Below are positions 25,773-35,935 of a DNA stretch of 64,000 nucleotides, in pieces (positions within the stretch are counted from its first letter, which is position 1; each line of letters starts with the position of its first letter). The notes below the pieces were generated by a model, which was not told the DNA's origin, did not search any database, and saw nothing but the letters and a program-made list of their open reading frames with translations. A program made the translations under genes and the position numbers. Source of the stretch: Reyranella sp. (lineage in GTDB: Bacteria; Pseudomonadota; Alphaproteobacteria; Reyranellales; Reyranellaceae); NCBI RefSeq assembly GCF_030651995.1, contig NZ_JAUSBN010000071.1:1-64000 (forward strand), in the 5' to 3' direction.

Positions 25773-26381
25773 ATGATCTCGACCCTGATCCTGATGGCTG
25801 GCCCGTTCCTGATGGGCTACCTGATGGGCTCGATCCCGTTCGGGTTGCTGCTGACGCGTGCGGCAGGACTGGGCGACATCCGCAACGTCGGCTCGGGCAA
25901 CATCGGCGCCACCAACGTCCTGCGCACCGGGCGGAAAGGCCTCGCTGCCGCGACTCTGCTCTTCGATGCGCTGAAGGGCGTCGCGGCCGTGCTGATCGCC
26001 GACCAGGTGGGACAGCTGCCCGCCGTCGGCGCCGCTGCGGGCGCGGTGCTGGGCCACATGTTCCCGGTATGGCTGGGCTTCAAGGGCGGCAAGGGCGTCG
26101 CCACCACCCTCGGGGTCATGTGGGGCCTGTCCTGGCCGGTCGGCGCCATCGCCTGCGCCGCCTGGCTGCTGATGGCCGCGGTCTTTCGCTACTCTTCGCT
26201 GGCTGCGCTGCTCAGCGTGGTGATCGCCGCCATCGCCTCATGGTTCCTGACCGATCCGCGCGCCGCGATGCTGCTCACGCTGCTCGTGCCGCTTGTGTGG
26301 GTGCGCCACCACGAGAACATCGCGCGCCTGCTCAAAGGGACCGAACCCAAGATCGGCCAGGGCAAGAAGCGGGCGGCCTGA
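25773..26381 (+). CDS. plsY: Acyl-phosphate:glycerol-3-phosphate acyltransferase
   Basis: A 202-aa inner-membrane enzyme that acylates glycerol-3-phosphate with acyl-phosphate, the first step of phospholipid synthesis. The three conserved cytoplasmic loops are present: GSIPFGLLL, GSGNIGATNVLRTGRKG (the phosphate-binding motif) and FKGGKGVATTLG. About five membrane segments. In alphaproteobacteria it normally lies directly before dprA; here an MFS gene intervenes. Confidence 0.95.
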   Translation: MISTLILMAGPFLMGYLMGSIPFGLLLTRAAGLGDIRNVGSGNIGATNVLRTGRKGLAAATLLFDALKGVAAVLIADQVGQLPAVGAAAGAVLGHMFPVWLGFKGGKGVATTLGVMWGLSWPVGAIACAAWLLMAAVFRYSSLAALLSVVIAAIASWFLTDPRAAMLLTLLVPLVWVRHHENIARLLKGTEPKIGQGKKRAA

Positions 26382-26453
26382 CGTCCGCAGCATGGGTCGG
26401 ATGTCGATCCGGCCGATGCGGCATGCCGCCGTTCCTGTCATAGCAGCGGCTGC

Positions 26454-27629
26454 ATGAGCGTTTCCCCGTCCCGCAGCCTGCCCTGGGCATTGATCGGTGC
26501 CGCCTGCCTGGGGTCGTTTGCCGCGACGTCGAGCGGGACCACGCGCGCTCCTTTCCTGCTGGAAATGGCGCACGACCTCGATGTCGCGATGCCGCTGGTC
26601 GCCAACCTGGTTTCCCTGACGGCAACGGCCTGGGGCCTGACCTCCGCGTTCGGCGGCTGGATGTCCGACGTGATCGGGCGCCGGCCGATCCTGATCGCCG
26701 CGCCCTTCGCGCTTGCGCTGACATTGGTCGCGCAGGCTGCGGCCGGGTCCTTCTTCTGGGTTGCGGTCTGGGCGGCCGTCGGCGGCGGCTGCGCCGGCGC
26801 CTTCACCGGTGTCGTGTTCGCCGAAGTCTCGGCGCGCGTGCCGGACAGCCAGCGCGGCCGGGCGCTCGGCTGGGTCATGAGCGGCCAATCACTGACCCTG
26901 GTCGTCGGCGTTCCCTTGGCGGCGGCCCTTGGATCGGTCTTCGGCTGGAGGGGCTGGCTGCTCTGCGTGGCAGGCCTGTCGATCGCCGCCGTGATCAGCC
27001 TGTTCCTCACCCTGGGGCGCGGCAGTGCCGGCCACACCCGCCCCGCCGGTGTACGGCCCTCGATGCGAGCGGCGCTTTCACCGAAGGTTCTGGGCCTGCT
27101 CGGGACCGGCGTCGCCGAACGCATCTGCTACGGGCTCGCGGTGGTCTACTTCGCCACCTTCATGCAGGTCACCTATCACATGTCCCTGATCGAACTCGCC
27201 ATTCCCCTGGCGGTGTTCGCGCTGGGCAACATCGCAGGCACGCTCCTGGGCGGCCAGCTCGCCGACCGGCTGCGCGACCGTCTCCTCACCTTCGCCGTGG
27301 CCATGGCGCTGTCTGCCGTGGCGGCCCTGGTCCTGTTCACATGGCATCCCGACCCGGCCGTCACTGTGGCCGTGGGCTTTGTCTACGTGCTGCTCAACGC
27401 CTTGGGGCGGCCCTCGTACATGGCGTCGCTCGCGTCGGTGCCGGAGGATGTCCGGGGCACGGTGCTCGGGCTCAACGGCACCTCGGCCAGCGTGGGCTGG
27501 ATCGGCGCCGCCGCCTTGGGCGCCGTCATGATCAGCTGGGGCGGCTTCGAAGGCTTCGGCCCCCTCATTGGCTTGCTGGCGCTGCTCGGGGCAGGGGGCG
27601 CCCTGCTCAGCCGCCGCAGCCGGTCCTGA
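26454..27629 (+). CDS. MFS transporter, sugar/arabinose-efflux type
   Basis: A 391-aa major facilitator with about 12 membrane helices. The loop 2-3 signature is GGWMSDVIGRRP and its equivalent in the second half is GGQLADRLRDR. Helix 5 region GWVMSGQSLTLVVGVPL contains the motif C-like sequence typical of drug/proton antiporters. Substrate unknown. It separates plsY from dprA, which is not the usual order, and looks like a later insertion. Confidence 0.85.
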   Translation: MSVSPSRSLPWALIGAACLGSFAATSSGTTRAPFLLEMAHDLDVAMPLVANLVSLTATAWGLTSAFGGWMSDVIGRRPILIAAPFALALTLVAQAAAGSFFWVAVWAAVGGGCAGAFTGVVFAEVSARVPDSQRGRALGWVMSGQSLTLVVGVPLAAALGSVFGWRGWLLCVAGLSIAAVISLFLTLGRGSAGHTRPAGVRPSMRAALSPKVLGLLGTGVAERICYGLAVVYFATFMQVTYHMSLIELAIPLAVFALGNIAGTLLGGQLADRLRDRLLTFAVAMALSAVAALVLFTWHPDPAVTVAVGFVYVLLNALGRPSYMASLASVPEDVRGTVLGLNGTSASVGWIGAAALGAVMISWGGFEGFGPLIGLLALLGAGGALLSRRSRS

Positions 27630-27689
27630 CAGTAGATTGCTACTATCGGTTGTTTTACAGAGTTCTATCACTCGCATAAGGTCGACCGC

Positions 27690-28745
27690 ATGTTCGACGG
27701 TTCTGACCCTATCGACATCGCCCCGGCGGAACGCAGGGCCCGGCTGAGGCTGGCACGCAGCGCGCGGGTGGGCCCCATCACCTTCCACGAAGCGCTGGCC
27801 CATTTTGGATCGGCCCGCGTGGCCTGCGCCACGCTAGCGACCGTCGCCGATGCCGCGATCGAACGCGAAGAACGGGCGCTCGCGGCGCTTGGAGGGCGCT
27901 TCCTGGTGGTGGGCGACGCCCACTACCCGGCCGCGCTGGCCGCCCTTCCCGATGCTCCGCCAGTCCTGTCGATGCTCGGCGATCCCAACCTTCTCGACCG
28001 GCCGGCCCTGGCGATCGTCGGTGCCCGCGAGGCATCGCTGGCGGGTCGACATTTTGCCGCCAAGCTCGCCGCTGCGCTGGGCACGGCCGGCTTCGTGATC
28101 GCCTCGGGTCTCGCCCGGGGCATCGATACGGCCGCGCATGAGGCAGCGCTCGACAGCGGGACGGTCGCCGTACTGGCCTGCGGCGTGGATCAGGCATACC
28201 CGCCGCAGAACGCTGCCCTTCAGGAAACCATCGCCGCGCGCGGCCTGATCCTGAGCGAGGTGGTCCTTGGGGCGCCGCCCATCGCCCGCGCCTTCCCGCG
28301 GCGCAACCGGATCGTGAGCGGTCTCTCGGCCGGCATCGTCGTCATCGAGGCGGCCGCCCGGTCCGGCTCCCTGATCACCGCCCAGCGGGCGGCTGAACAG
28401 GGCCGCGAGGTATTCGTCGTGCCGGGCTCGCCCATGGACCCTCGCTATGCAGGATCCAATAGCCTCATCCGCGATGGGGCCATTCTGGTACGGGATGCGA
28501 ACGATATTCTGAGTGTTCTGGGCCAGCCCAAGGCGGCGGCGCAACGTCTTGAAAAACCAGCCCAAATACCCGTTGAATCAGATACCGCACGCATTGTGCA
28601 AGCCTTGGGTTCCGTCCCCACTGCGGTTGACGAATTGGTGCGCCGGTGCCAAGTGTCCGCCGCCTCCGTCGCGGAGGTCCTCATGGCTCTCGAGCTGGAG
28701 GGCCGCCTGGAGAGGCACCGGGGTAACCGCGTATCTCTGATTTAG
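27690..28745 (+). CDS. dprA: DNA-processing protein DprA
   Basis: A 351-aa protein that loads RecA on incoming single-stranded DNA during transformation. An N-terminal SAM-like helical part (about 1-70) is followed by the Rossmann-like domain with IVGAREASLAGRHFA, IASGLARGIDTAAHEAAL and FPRRNRIVSGLS, where the single-stranded-DNA pocket lies, and a C-terminal winged helix (about 295-351). Full length. A Met-Phe start at ATG 27690. It is widespread in bacteria that are not known to be competent. Confidence 0.93.
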   Translation: MFDGSDPIDIAPAERRARLRLARSARVGPITFHEALAHFGSARVACATLATVADAAIEREERALAALGGRFLVVGDAHYPAALAALPDAPPVLSMLGDPNLLDRPALAIVGAREASLAGRHFAAKLAAALGTAGFVIASGLARGIDTAAHEAALDSGTVAVLACGVDQAYPPQNAALQETIAARGLILSEVVLGAPPIARAFPRRNRIVSGLSAGIVVIEAAARSGSLITAQRAAEQGREVFVVPGSPMDPRYAGSNSLIRDGAILVRDANDILSVLGQPKAAAQRLEKPAQIPVESDTARIVQALGSVPTAVDELVRRCQVSAASVAEVLMALELEGRLERHRGNRVSLI

Positions 28746-28796
28746 TTCAGTGATTTAGCTCCGGAAACTGATATCGAACTGGAGCATTATTCGGCG

Positions 28797-31499
28797 ATGG
28801 ACGTACTGGTCGTCGAGTCCCCGGCCAAGGCGAAGACCATTGGTAAGTATCTGGGCCCCGGCTACACCGTGCTGGCCTCGTACGGTCATGTCCGCGACCT
28901 GCCGCCCAAGGATGGTTCGGTCCGGCCGGACGAAGATTTCGCGATGGATTGGGAGGTCGACCCCCAGTCTCAGAAGCGCCTCGACGCCATAGCCCAGGCC
29001 GTCACCAAGGGCGGCAAGCTCTACCTCGCCACCGACCCGGATCGCGAAGGCGAAGCCATTTCGTGGCATGTTCTCGACATCCTGCAGCGCAAGAAGGCCT
29101 TGCAGGATGTCGACGTGAAGCGCGTCACCTTCAACGCCATCACCAAGAAGTCGGTCCTCGACGCCGTCGCCAACCCGCGCGACCTCGACCAGCCGCTGAT
29201 CGATGCCTACCTGGCGCGCCGCGCGCTCGACTATCTGGTGGGCTTCACCCTGTCGCCCGTCCTGTGGCGCAAGCTGCCCGGCAGCCGCTCCGCCGGCCGC
29301 GTCCAGTCGGTGGCGCTCCGGCTGATCTGCGAGCGCGAATCCGAGATCGAGGTCTTCAAGAGCCGCGAGTACTGGACGGTCGATACCCATTTCGGCACCG
29401 CCAAGAAGCAGGTGCTGAAAGCCCGCCTCACCCATCTCGACGGGCGCAAGCTCGAGAAGTTCGATCTCGGCACGAAGGAGCGCGCCGAGCAGGCCAAGCG
29501 CGAGATCGAGCGCCGCGCCTTCGCCGTCTCCTCGATCGACCGCCGCCAGGTCCGCCGCAACCCGCCGCCGCCCTTCATCACCTCGACCCTGCAGCAGGAA
29601 GCGTCGCGCAAGCTCGGGCTCGGGGCCGCCACTGCCATGCGGCTCGCTCAGCGCCTCTATGAAGGTGTCGACATCGGCGGCGAGACGGTCGGCCTGATCA
29701 CCTACATGCGGACCGACGGCGTGCAGCTCGCGCCCGAGGCGATCGGCCAGACCCGCCGCCTGATCGAGACGAAGTACGGCGCCGCCTATGTGCCCTCCAG
29801 TCCGCGCATCTATACCTCCAAGGCCAAGAACGCCCAGGAGGCGCACGAGGCGATCCGCCCGACGGATCTGTTCCGCACACCGCAGGACGTCGCGGCCTAT
29901 TTGGACAAGGACCAACTCGGCCTCTACGAACTGGTCTGGAAGCGAACCGTCGCCAGCCAGATGGAAAGCGCCGTTCTCGACCAGGTCTCGGTCGATATCG
30001 CGAGCGGCGACAAAACGGTGCAGCTCCGCGCCACCGGCTCGGTCGTGAGGTTCAACGGCTTCCTCGCCCTGTACGACGAAGGCCAGGACGACAAGAACGA
30101 CGACGAAGAGACCGGCGCCATCCTGCCCGACGTGACCGAGAACGAGGCGATGGACCGGCGCGAGGTCGTGCCGGAGCAGCATTTCACCGAGCCACCGCCG
30201 CGTTATTCGGAAGCCAGTCTGGTCAAGAAGCTCGAGGAACTCGGCATCGGCCGTCCCTCGACCTATGCCAGCATCATCGAGGTGCTGCAGCGCCGCAACT
30301 ACGTGCGCCTCGACCGCAAGCGCTTCATTCCCGAAGATCGCGGTCGCATCGTCACGGCGTTCCTGCAGACCTATTTCCCGCGCTACGTCGAATACGGCTT
30401 CACCGCCCATCTCGAGGAAGAACTCGACGATATTTCCAGCGGCAAGATCGACTGGCACGAGGTCCTGCGCGAGTTCTGGAAGGCCTTCTCAGCCGCCGTC
30501 GGCGAGACCAAGGATCTGCGGGTCAAGGAAGTGCTCGACAAGCTCGACGAGGAGCTCGGCCCGCACTTCTTCCCGGCCAACGACAATGGCGGCAAGAATC
30601 CGCGCGACTGCCCGTCCTGCGCCAATGGCCGCCTCGGCCTCAAGCTCGGCAAGTTCGGCGCCTTCATCGGCTGCTCGAACTATCCCGAATGCCGCTTCAC
30701 GCGGAAGCTCGGGATCGTCGATGCAGACGCCGACTCGGCCAGCGGCGAAAATCTTGACGGCCCCAAGATCCTGGGAATCGATCCGGTGACGGGCAAGCAA
30801 GTCACGCTGCGCAAGGGCCCCTACGGTCTCTACGTCCAGCTCGGCGAGCCCGAGGGCAAGGAGAAGCCCAAGCGCCAGTCGTTGCTGCGTGACATGACGC
30901 CGGGCGACCTGACCCTGGAGCAGGCGCTGGCGCTGCTGTCACTGCCGCGCGAGCTGGGGCCTCATCCCGAGGATGGCGAAGTCATCCTGGCCGGTGTCGG
31001 CCGCTTCGGTCCCTACGTGAAGCACGGGCCGAAATACAAATCCGTCCCGTCCGACGAGAGTGTGCTCGACATCGGCATGAATCGCGCCGTGGCTCTGCTC
31101 GCCGAGGCAAAGACCCCGCGCGGCCGTGCCGCCGCCAAGCCGATCCGCAGCATCGGCAACCATCCCTCCGACGAGGCGCCGGTCGAACTCTACGACGGGC
31201 GCTACGGCCCCTACGTGAAGCACGGTGGCGTCAATGCCACCGTCCCGCGCGACATCAAGCCGGAGGAGCTGACGCTCGACCAGGCGGTGGCGCTTCTGGC
31301 CGAACGCGCCGCCAAGGGCGGGACCAAGAAGCCGAAGACGGCGCGAGCGAAGAAGGCGGCGCCCGAGGCCGCCAATGATGGCGGCGCCAAGCCCAAGCCG
31401 AAGAAGGCGACGGCGAAGAAGAAGCCGGCCACAAAGAAGAAGGCGGCCAAGACGAAGGACAAGGACGACGCCCCGCCCCGCACAGGCACCGATGGCTAA
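28797..31499 (+). CDS. topA: DNA topoisomerase I
   Basis: A 900-aa type IA topoisomerase that relaxes negative supercoils. The Toprim domain has VVESPAKAKTI and TDPDREGEAISWH; the active-site tyrosine is Y303 in GLITYMRTDG. One four-Cys zinc element remains (CPSC...GCSNYPEC, about 603-635), followed by three repeats of a zinc-free C-terminal domain (KGPYGLYVQLG, GRFGPYVKHG, DGRYGPYVKHG) and a Lys/Ala-rich basic tail of about 60 residues that binds DNA. This layout is usual for the class. Overlaps rnr by 8 nt. Confidence 0.96.
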   Translation: MDVLVVESPAKAKTIGKYLGPGYTVLASYGHVRDLPPKDGSVRPDEDFAMDWEVDPQSQKRLDAIAQAVTKGGKLYLATDPDREGEAISWHVLDILQRKKALQDVDVKRVTFNAITKKSVLDAVANPRDLDQPLIDAYLARRALDYLVGFTLSPVLWRKLPGSRSAGRVQSVALRLICERESEIEVFKSREYWTVDTHFGTAKKQVLKARLTHLDGRKLEKFDLGTKERAEQAKREIERRAFAVSSIDRRQVRRNPPPPFITSTLQQEASRKLGLGAATAMRLAQRLYEGVDIGGETVGLITYMRTDGVQLAPEAIGQTRRLIETKYGAAYVPSSPRIYTSKAKNAQEAHEAIRPTDLFRTPQDVAAYLDKDQLGLYELVWKRTVASQMESAVLDQVSVDIASGDKTVQLRATGSVVRFNGFLALYDEGQDDKNDDEETGAILPDVTENEAMDRREVVPEQHFTEPPPRYSEASLVKKLEELGIGRPSTYASIIEVLQRRNYVRLDRKRFIPEDRGRIVTAFLQTYFPRYVEYGFTAHLEEELDDISSGKIDWHEVLREFWKAFSAAVGETKDLRVKEVLDKLDEELGPHFFPANDNGGKNPRDCPSCANGRLGLKLGKFGAFIGCSNYPECRFTRKLGIVDADADSASGENLDGPKILGIDPVTGKQVTLRKGPYGLYVQLGEPEGKEKPKRQSLLRDMTPGDLTLEQALALLSLPRELGPHPEDGEVILAGVGRFGPYVKHGPKYKSVPSDESVLDIGMNRAVALLAEAKTPRGRAAAKPIRSIGNHPSDEAPVELYDGRYGPYVKHGGVNATVPRDIKPEELTLDQAVALLAERAAKGGTKKPKTARAKKAAPEAANDGGAKPKPKKATAKKKPATKKKAAKTKDKDDAPPRTGTDG

Positions 31500-33768
31500 G
31501 GGCAAGGTCCCGACCCGCGACGAACTGCTGGCCTTCATCCGCGACAGCGAAACGCCTGTCGGCAAGCGCGAGATCGCAAAAGCCTACGGGCTGAAGGGCG
31601 ACCAGCGCATCGAGCTCAAGGAACTTCTGCGCGACCTGCGCGACACGGGAGAGATCGCGCCGGACCGCGCCAAGACCTTCCGTCACCCCGAGTCCCTGAG
31701 CGACATGGTCGTGCTCGAGATCGTCTCGGTCGACGACGACGGCCACCTGCTGGCCGTGCCGCGCCGTCACGACGACGACAAGGACGGTCCGCCACCGCGC
31801 ATCGAGGTCTCCGCGCCGGCCTCGCGCACCGTCCCTGCCCCGGCGGTCGGTGACCGCGTGCTGGCGAGCATGAAGCGCCGCGGCAAGAATACCTACGAGG
31901 CAAAGGTCGTTCGCCGGCTCGGCAGCGGACCGAAGAAGATCCTCGGCCTCTACGAAGAACCACCCGGCCGGAACGGGCTCGGCCTCGTCACGCCGACCGA
32001 CCGCAAGCTGCGCCGCGAATTCGACGTGCGGCCCACAGACAAGAACGGCGCGCTGCCCGGCGACATCGTCTGGATCGAGGAGACCGGCGGCGCGCTGGCG
32101 CGACGTGCCCGCATCGTCGAGCGCATCGGTCCGATGAGCGATCCGCGCACCGTCAGCCTGATCTCGATCGCCGCCAACGACATTCCGGTCGACTTCCCCG
32201 AGGCCGCGATCGAGGAAGCCGACAAGGCCAAGGCCGCTCCGATGGTCCACCGCCTCGACCTGCGCGACGTGCCGCTGGTCACGATCGACGGCGAGGATGC
32301 CCGCGACTTCGACGATGCCGTCTTCGCCGAGCCCGATCCCGGCCATGCGGGCGGCTGGCGCATCCTCGTGGCCATCGCCGACGTCGCCTGGTACGTGCGC
32401 CACGATCGGCCGCTCGACCGCGCCGCCTATCGTCGCGGCACCTCGGTCTATTTCCCCGATCGCGTCGTGCCGATGCTGCCCGAACAGCTCTCCAACCACT
32501 GGTGCTCACTGGTCCCGCGCGAGGATCGGCCCGTGCTGGTGGCCGAGATGTGGATCGACGGCGAAGGCCATCTCAAGCGCCACAAGTTCCACCGCGCCAT
32601 GATGCGCTCGGCCGCGCGCCTCACCTACAACCGCGTGCAGCGCGCCATGAACGGCACGCCGGATGCCGAGATCGAGCCGCTGATGGACGAGGTCGTCCGC
32701 CCCCTCTATGGCGCCTACCGCGTCCTGCTGGCGGCGCGCGAGGCCCGCGGTGCGCTCGACCTCGACCTGCCGGAGCGCCAGGTGACGCTGGGCAAGGACG
32801 GCCATATCGCCACGATCGGCGTGCGCGAGCGTCTCGACAGCCACAAGCTGATCGAGGAGTTCATGGTGCTGGCCAACGTGGCCGCGGCGCAGGCCCTCGA
32901 ACAGCGCCAGGCTCCCTGCCTCTATCGCGTCCACGACCAGCCCGATCTCGCCAAGCTCGAGGCGCTGCGTGAATTTCTCGGCACGCTCGGCATCAAGGTG
33001 CCGACCGGCCAGCGGCTACGTCCCGCCGATCTCAACCGCGTCCTGCACGAGGTCGCCGACAAGCCGGTCTCCCAGCTCGTCAGCCAGACCGTCCTGCGCA
33101 GCCAGAGCCAGGCGGTCTACAGCCCGGACAATCTCGGCCATTTCGGCCTCGCCCTTGCCCGCTACGCCCACTTCACCTCGCCGATCCGGCGCTTCCCCGA
33201 CCTGATCGTGCATCGGGCCCTGATCGCTGCCTACGGACTGGGCGAAGGGGGGCTTTCCTCCGAGGACAAGGGCCGGTTCACCGAGTTCGGCGAGCATCTG
33301 TCGATGTGCGAGCGTCGCGCCGTCGCCGCCGAACGCGGCGCCATGGATCGCTACGTCGCTGCGTTCATGGCCGGCCACGTCGGGGCCGTCTTCCCGGGCC
33401 GCGTCAACGGTGTGACCCGCTTCGGCCTCTTCGCCACGCTCGAGGGCACTGGCGCCGACGGGCTGATCCCCATCCGCTCCCTCGGCCAGGAATTCTTCCG
33501 CCACGACGAAGGCCGGCAGGTCCTGATCGGGGAACGCACCGGCGAGACCTTCGGTCTGGGCGACCGGTTGCAGATAAAGCTGGTCGAGGCTGATACGGCC
33601 ACGGGGGGCCTGCTGTTCGAGATCGTCGACGTGATCGAGCGGGTCGAGCGGCAGCCGGCACCCCGGCATTCCCGCTCGCCCTACAGCCGGGAGAGCAACG
33701 GGCCGCCGCGGCGTCCGGTCGCGCATCGCGGGCCGCCACGGGACAAAGGGTCACGCCGACGCAAGTAG
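31492..33768 (+). CDS. rnr: Ribonuclease R
   Basis: A 758-aa 3'-5' exoribonuclease that degrades structured RNA. An N-terminal winged helix (1-70) and cold-shock domain are followed by the RNB catalytic domain with DGEDARDFDDAV (D266-D275, including the Mg-binding Asp cluster) and YAHFTSPIRRFPDLIVH. The S1 domain is at about 640-715 (GHVGAVFPGRVNGVTRFGLF), and a short basic tail follows. The ATG lies inside the topA end (8-nt overlap) and gives the expected N-terminus; the frame is open further upstream only as topA antisense-frame reading. Confidence 0.95.
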   Translation: MAKGKVPTRDELLAFIRDSETPVGKREIAKAYGLKGDQRIELKELLRDLRDTGEIAPDRAKTFRHPESLSDMVVLEIVSVDDDGHLLAVPRRHDDDKDGPPPRIEVSAPASRTVPAPAVGDRVLASMKRRGKNTYEAKVVRRLGSGPKKILGLYEEPPGRNGLGLVTPTDRKLRREFDVRPTDKNGALPGDIVWIEETGGALARRARIVERIGPMSDPRTVSLISIAANDIPVDFPEAAIEEADKAKAAPMVHRLDLRDVPLVTIDGEDARDFDDAVFAEPDPGHAGGWRILVAIADVAWYVRHDRPLDRAAYRRGTSVYFPDRVVPMLPEQLSNHWCSLVPREDRPVLVAEMWIDGEGHLKRHKFHRAMMRSAARLTYNRVQRAMNGTPDAEIEPLMDEVVRPLYGAYRVLLAAREARGALDLDLPERQVTLGKDGHIATIGVRERLDSHKLIEEFMVLANVAAAQALEQRQAPCLYRVHDQPDLAKLEALREFLGTLGIKVPTGQRLRPADLNRVLHEVADKPVSQLVSQTVLRSQSQAVYSPDNLGHFGLALARYAHFTSPIRRFPDLIVHRALIAAYGLGEGGLSSEDKGRFTEFGEHLSMCERRAVAAERGAMDRYVAAFMAGHVGAVFPGRVNGVTRFGLFATLEGTGADGLIPIRSLGQEFFRHDEGRQVLIGERTGETFGLGDRLQIKLVEADTATGGLLFEIVDVIERVERQPAPRHSRSPYSRESNGPPRRPVAHRGPPRDKGSRRRK

Positions 33769-33791
33769 ATGCGGAGCGCATCCTGCCCGCC

Positions 33792-34196
33792 ATGGATGAC
33801 GATCACGCACCGGTCGATTTCTGGACCGCCCTGATGAGGGGCTGGCACGGCCGTTGCCCGCGCTGCAACAAGGGCCGCCTGTTCAGTTCCTATCTCAAGA
33901 TGAAGGGCCATTGCGAGGTTTGCGACCTGGCGCTCGAGCCCTATCGCGCGGACGATGCGCCGGCCTATTTCACCATCTTCGTCGTCGGCCATATCGTCGT
34001 GCCGCTGGTCCTCCTGGTCGAGCGCTGGGGAGCCGAGCCGCCCCTCTGGGTTCATGCCCTTCTCTGGCTGCCGCTCTCCGTCGCGCTCGCCCTGGTCCTG
34101 TTGCCGCGGATAAAGGGTGCCGTAATTGCGCTGCTTTGGGCCCAGAAGGTGGCCGCTCCCAAGGCTGTGACCGGGGGCTTCGACCCGTCGGCCTGA
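33792..34196 (+). CDS. DUF983 membrane protein with zinc ribbon
   Basis: A 134-aa protein of the DUF983 family. It has an N-terminal four-Cys zinc ribbon (CPRC at 22-25 and CEVC at 41-44) and two C-terminal membrane segments (about 57-78 and 84-105). The family is found next to rnr or cytochrome oxidase genes in alphaproteobacteria; its role is unknown. Starts 23 nt after rnr and is likely in the same transcript. Confidence 0.88.
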   Translation: MDDDHAPVDFWTALMRGWHGRCPRCNKGRLFSSYLKMKGHCEVCDLALEPYRADDAPAYFTIFVVGHIVVPLVLLVERWGAEPPLWVHALLWLPLSVALALVLLPRIKGAVIALLWAQKVAAPKAVTGGFDPSA

Positions 34197-34246
34197 ACGA
34201 CGTGGCCGCCCGCCGACGGCCTGTGCTAGTGTAATGACTGCCGCGT

Positions 34247-35842
34247 ATGGAAGTGCCACAATTCCCTTTCCTTCGTTTGATGCTGCCACGTGCGGCCGCA
34301 TCGCTCGTGGCTGCGTGCCTGGTCGTGTCCTGCGCGACCTTCCCCGATACGCCGAGCAGCCAGGCCGACGGTCGCAGCCCCGCCGCCGGTGATGTCGGCA
34401 TCGAACGCGTCGTCCTCCAGGCCTACCGTGCCATCGGCGACCGTCATCTCTATGAGCCTAATTTCCGCAACCTGTCGGTCGAGGCCTATCGCGGCTTCGC
34501 AAGCAACGATTCCACACTCATGCTGGAGGCCAGCGAGACCACCCTCACGGTGAAACGCGACGGCAAGGAAATCGTGAGCCGCCCCGCCCCTTCCGATCCG
34601 ACGGACGGCCGCGCCTGGGGCAGCACCCTGACCGAACTCATGGCCGGGTCCATCGACGCGTCACCTGCTCTGCAGCAGGTCGACCGGCAGATGCTCATCC
34701 GCCAGGCGATGACCGCCACGACCAAGCAACTCGACCGCAACAGCCGCTACGCCGACCCCGACGAAGCGAGGGACAACCGCTTCCAGCGCGACGGCGGCGG
34801 CGGCGTCGGTATCACGGTCGAGCGCACCGAGGACAAGAAGATCCTGATCCGTGCCGTCCAGGAAGGGGCACCCGCCGCCAAGGCCGGAATCCAGATCGGC
34901 GACCAGATCCTGGCGATCGACTCCGACTCGATGATCGACCGGCCCCTGTCCGACGTCGTCGCCAAGCTGCGCGGCGCGGTCGGCGCGCCGGTGACCATGA
35001 CGGTGCTGCGTCCCTCCCAAGGCGCCGAACTCACCCTGCCGATGAAGCGCGGACGCATCGTTCCGACCACGGTGGTCTATGAACGCCGCGGCGACGTCGC
35101 CCTGATCCATCTCACCGGCTTCAACACGGCGACGACCGACAACCTCCGCGCCGCCCTCGACAAGGCCAAGGCCGACATCGGCAAGGATCTCGTCGGCATC
35201 ATCATCGACATGCGTTCGAACCGCGGCGGCCTGCTCGACCAGGCGCAGTCGGTTTCGGAAGTGTTCATCGCGGACGGCATGATCTTCTCGACCAATGGCC
35301 GCCACCCCGACAGCAAGCGCACCTATCGCAGCTCCAACGGCCGCCCCGCCACCGGACAACTCCCGATCGTCGTTCTCATGAACGGCGGCTCGGCCTCGGC
35401 GGCCGAGATCGTGGCCGCCGCGCTGCAGGATCGTGGCCGCGCCGTCGTGATCGGCACCACGAGCTACGGCAAAGGCACCGTCCAGACCGTCGTCCGCCTT
35501 GCCAACGAAGGCGAGCTGATCCTCACCTGGTCACGTCTGCAGGCACCGTCCGGCTACACCTGGAACGAGCTGGGGGTCCTGCCCAACATCTGCACTTCCA
35601 AGGTCGGCGGCGCGAGCAAGCTGGGCGTCGCGTCGGTCGATTCGAACCAGAGCTCGCTGATGCGCTGGCACGCACTGCGCAATCCGACGCCCCAGGAAGT
35701 GACCGACCTGCGCAAGATCTGCCCGCCGGGCGAAGCCGCCCCGGAGGCCGATGTCGATCTCGCCGTCCAACTGCTGCGCGACCGGGCTCTTTATGCCCAC
35801 GCCGTGCAATCCGCGACCTTCCAGGCGGCCGCCCGCCCCTAG
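34247..35842 (+). CDS. Lipoprotein S41-family C-terminal-processing protease
   Basis: A 531-aa exported protease. The signal sequence ends in a lipobox, LVVSC (about residue 29), so it should be membrane-anchored in the periplasm. The PDZ domain (about 185-270, VGITVERTEDKKILI ... AKAGIQIGDQILAID) selects C-terminal substrates. The catalytic dyad is S384 (GGSASAAEI) and K409 (TSYGKGTVQ), with the 25-residue spacing of CtpA proteases. Lipid-anchored members exist but most Ctps carry a plain signal or membrane helix. Likely trims envelope proteins such as murein hydrolases. Confidence 0.9.
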   Translation: MEVPQFPFLRLMLPRAAASLVAACLVVSCATFPDTPSSQADGRSPAAGDVGIERVVLQAYRAIGDRHLYEPNFRNLSVEAYRGFASNDSTLMLEASETTLTVKRDGKEIVSRPAPSDPTDGRAWGSTLTELMAGSIDASPALQQVDRQMLIRQAMTATTKQLDRNSRYADPDEARDNRFQRDGGGGVGITVERTEDKKILIRAVQEGAPAAKAGIQIGDQILAIDSDSMIDRPLSDVVAKLRGAVGAPVTMTVLRPSQGAELTLPMKRGRIVPTTVVYERRGDVALIHLTGFNTATTDNLRAALDKAKADIGKDLVGIIIDMRSNRGGLLDQAQSVSEVFIADGMIFSTNGRHPDSKRTYRSSNGRPATGQLPIVVLMNGGSASAAEIVAAALQDRGRAVVIGTTSYGKGTVQTVVRLANEGELILTWSRLQAPSGYTWNELGVLPNICTSKVGGASKLGVASVDSNQSSLMRWHALRNPTPQEVTDLRKICPPGEAAPEADVDLAVQLLRDRALYAHAVQSATFQAAARP

Positions 35843-35862
35843 CCTTTTCCTGGGCTCGGCGC

Positions 35863-35890
35863 TTGACACGGCAGCCCTGCTGACTACTTT
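35863..35890 (+). promoter_or_regulatory. rpmG promoter
   Basis: Consensus TTGACA (35863-35868), 16-bp spacer, TACTTT (35885-35890). Transcription would start about 40 nt before the rpmG ATG, leaving a leader with the AAGGAC ribosome-binding site (35923-35928). Confidence 0.65.
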
Positions 35891-35935
35891 GCGCCCCTCA
35901 GCGAATTCGCCCCCCAGGGCATAAGGACAATTGCC

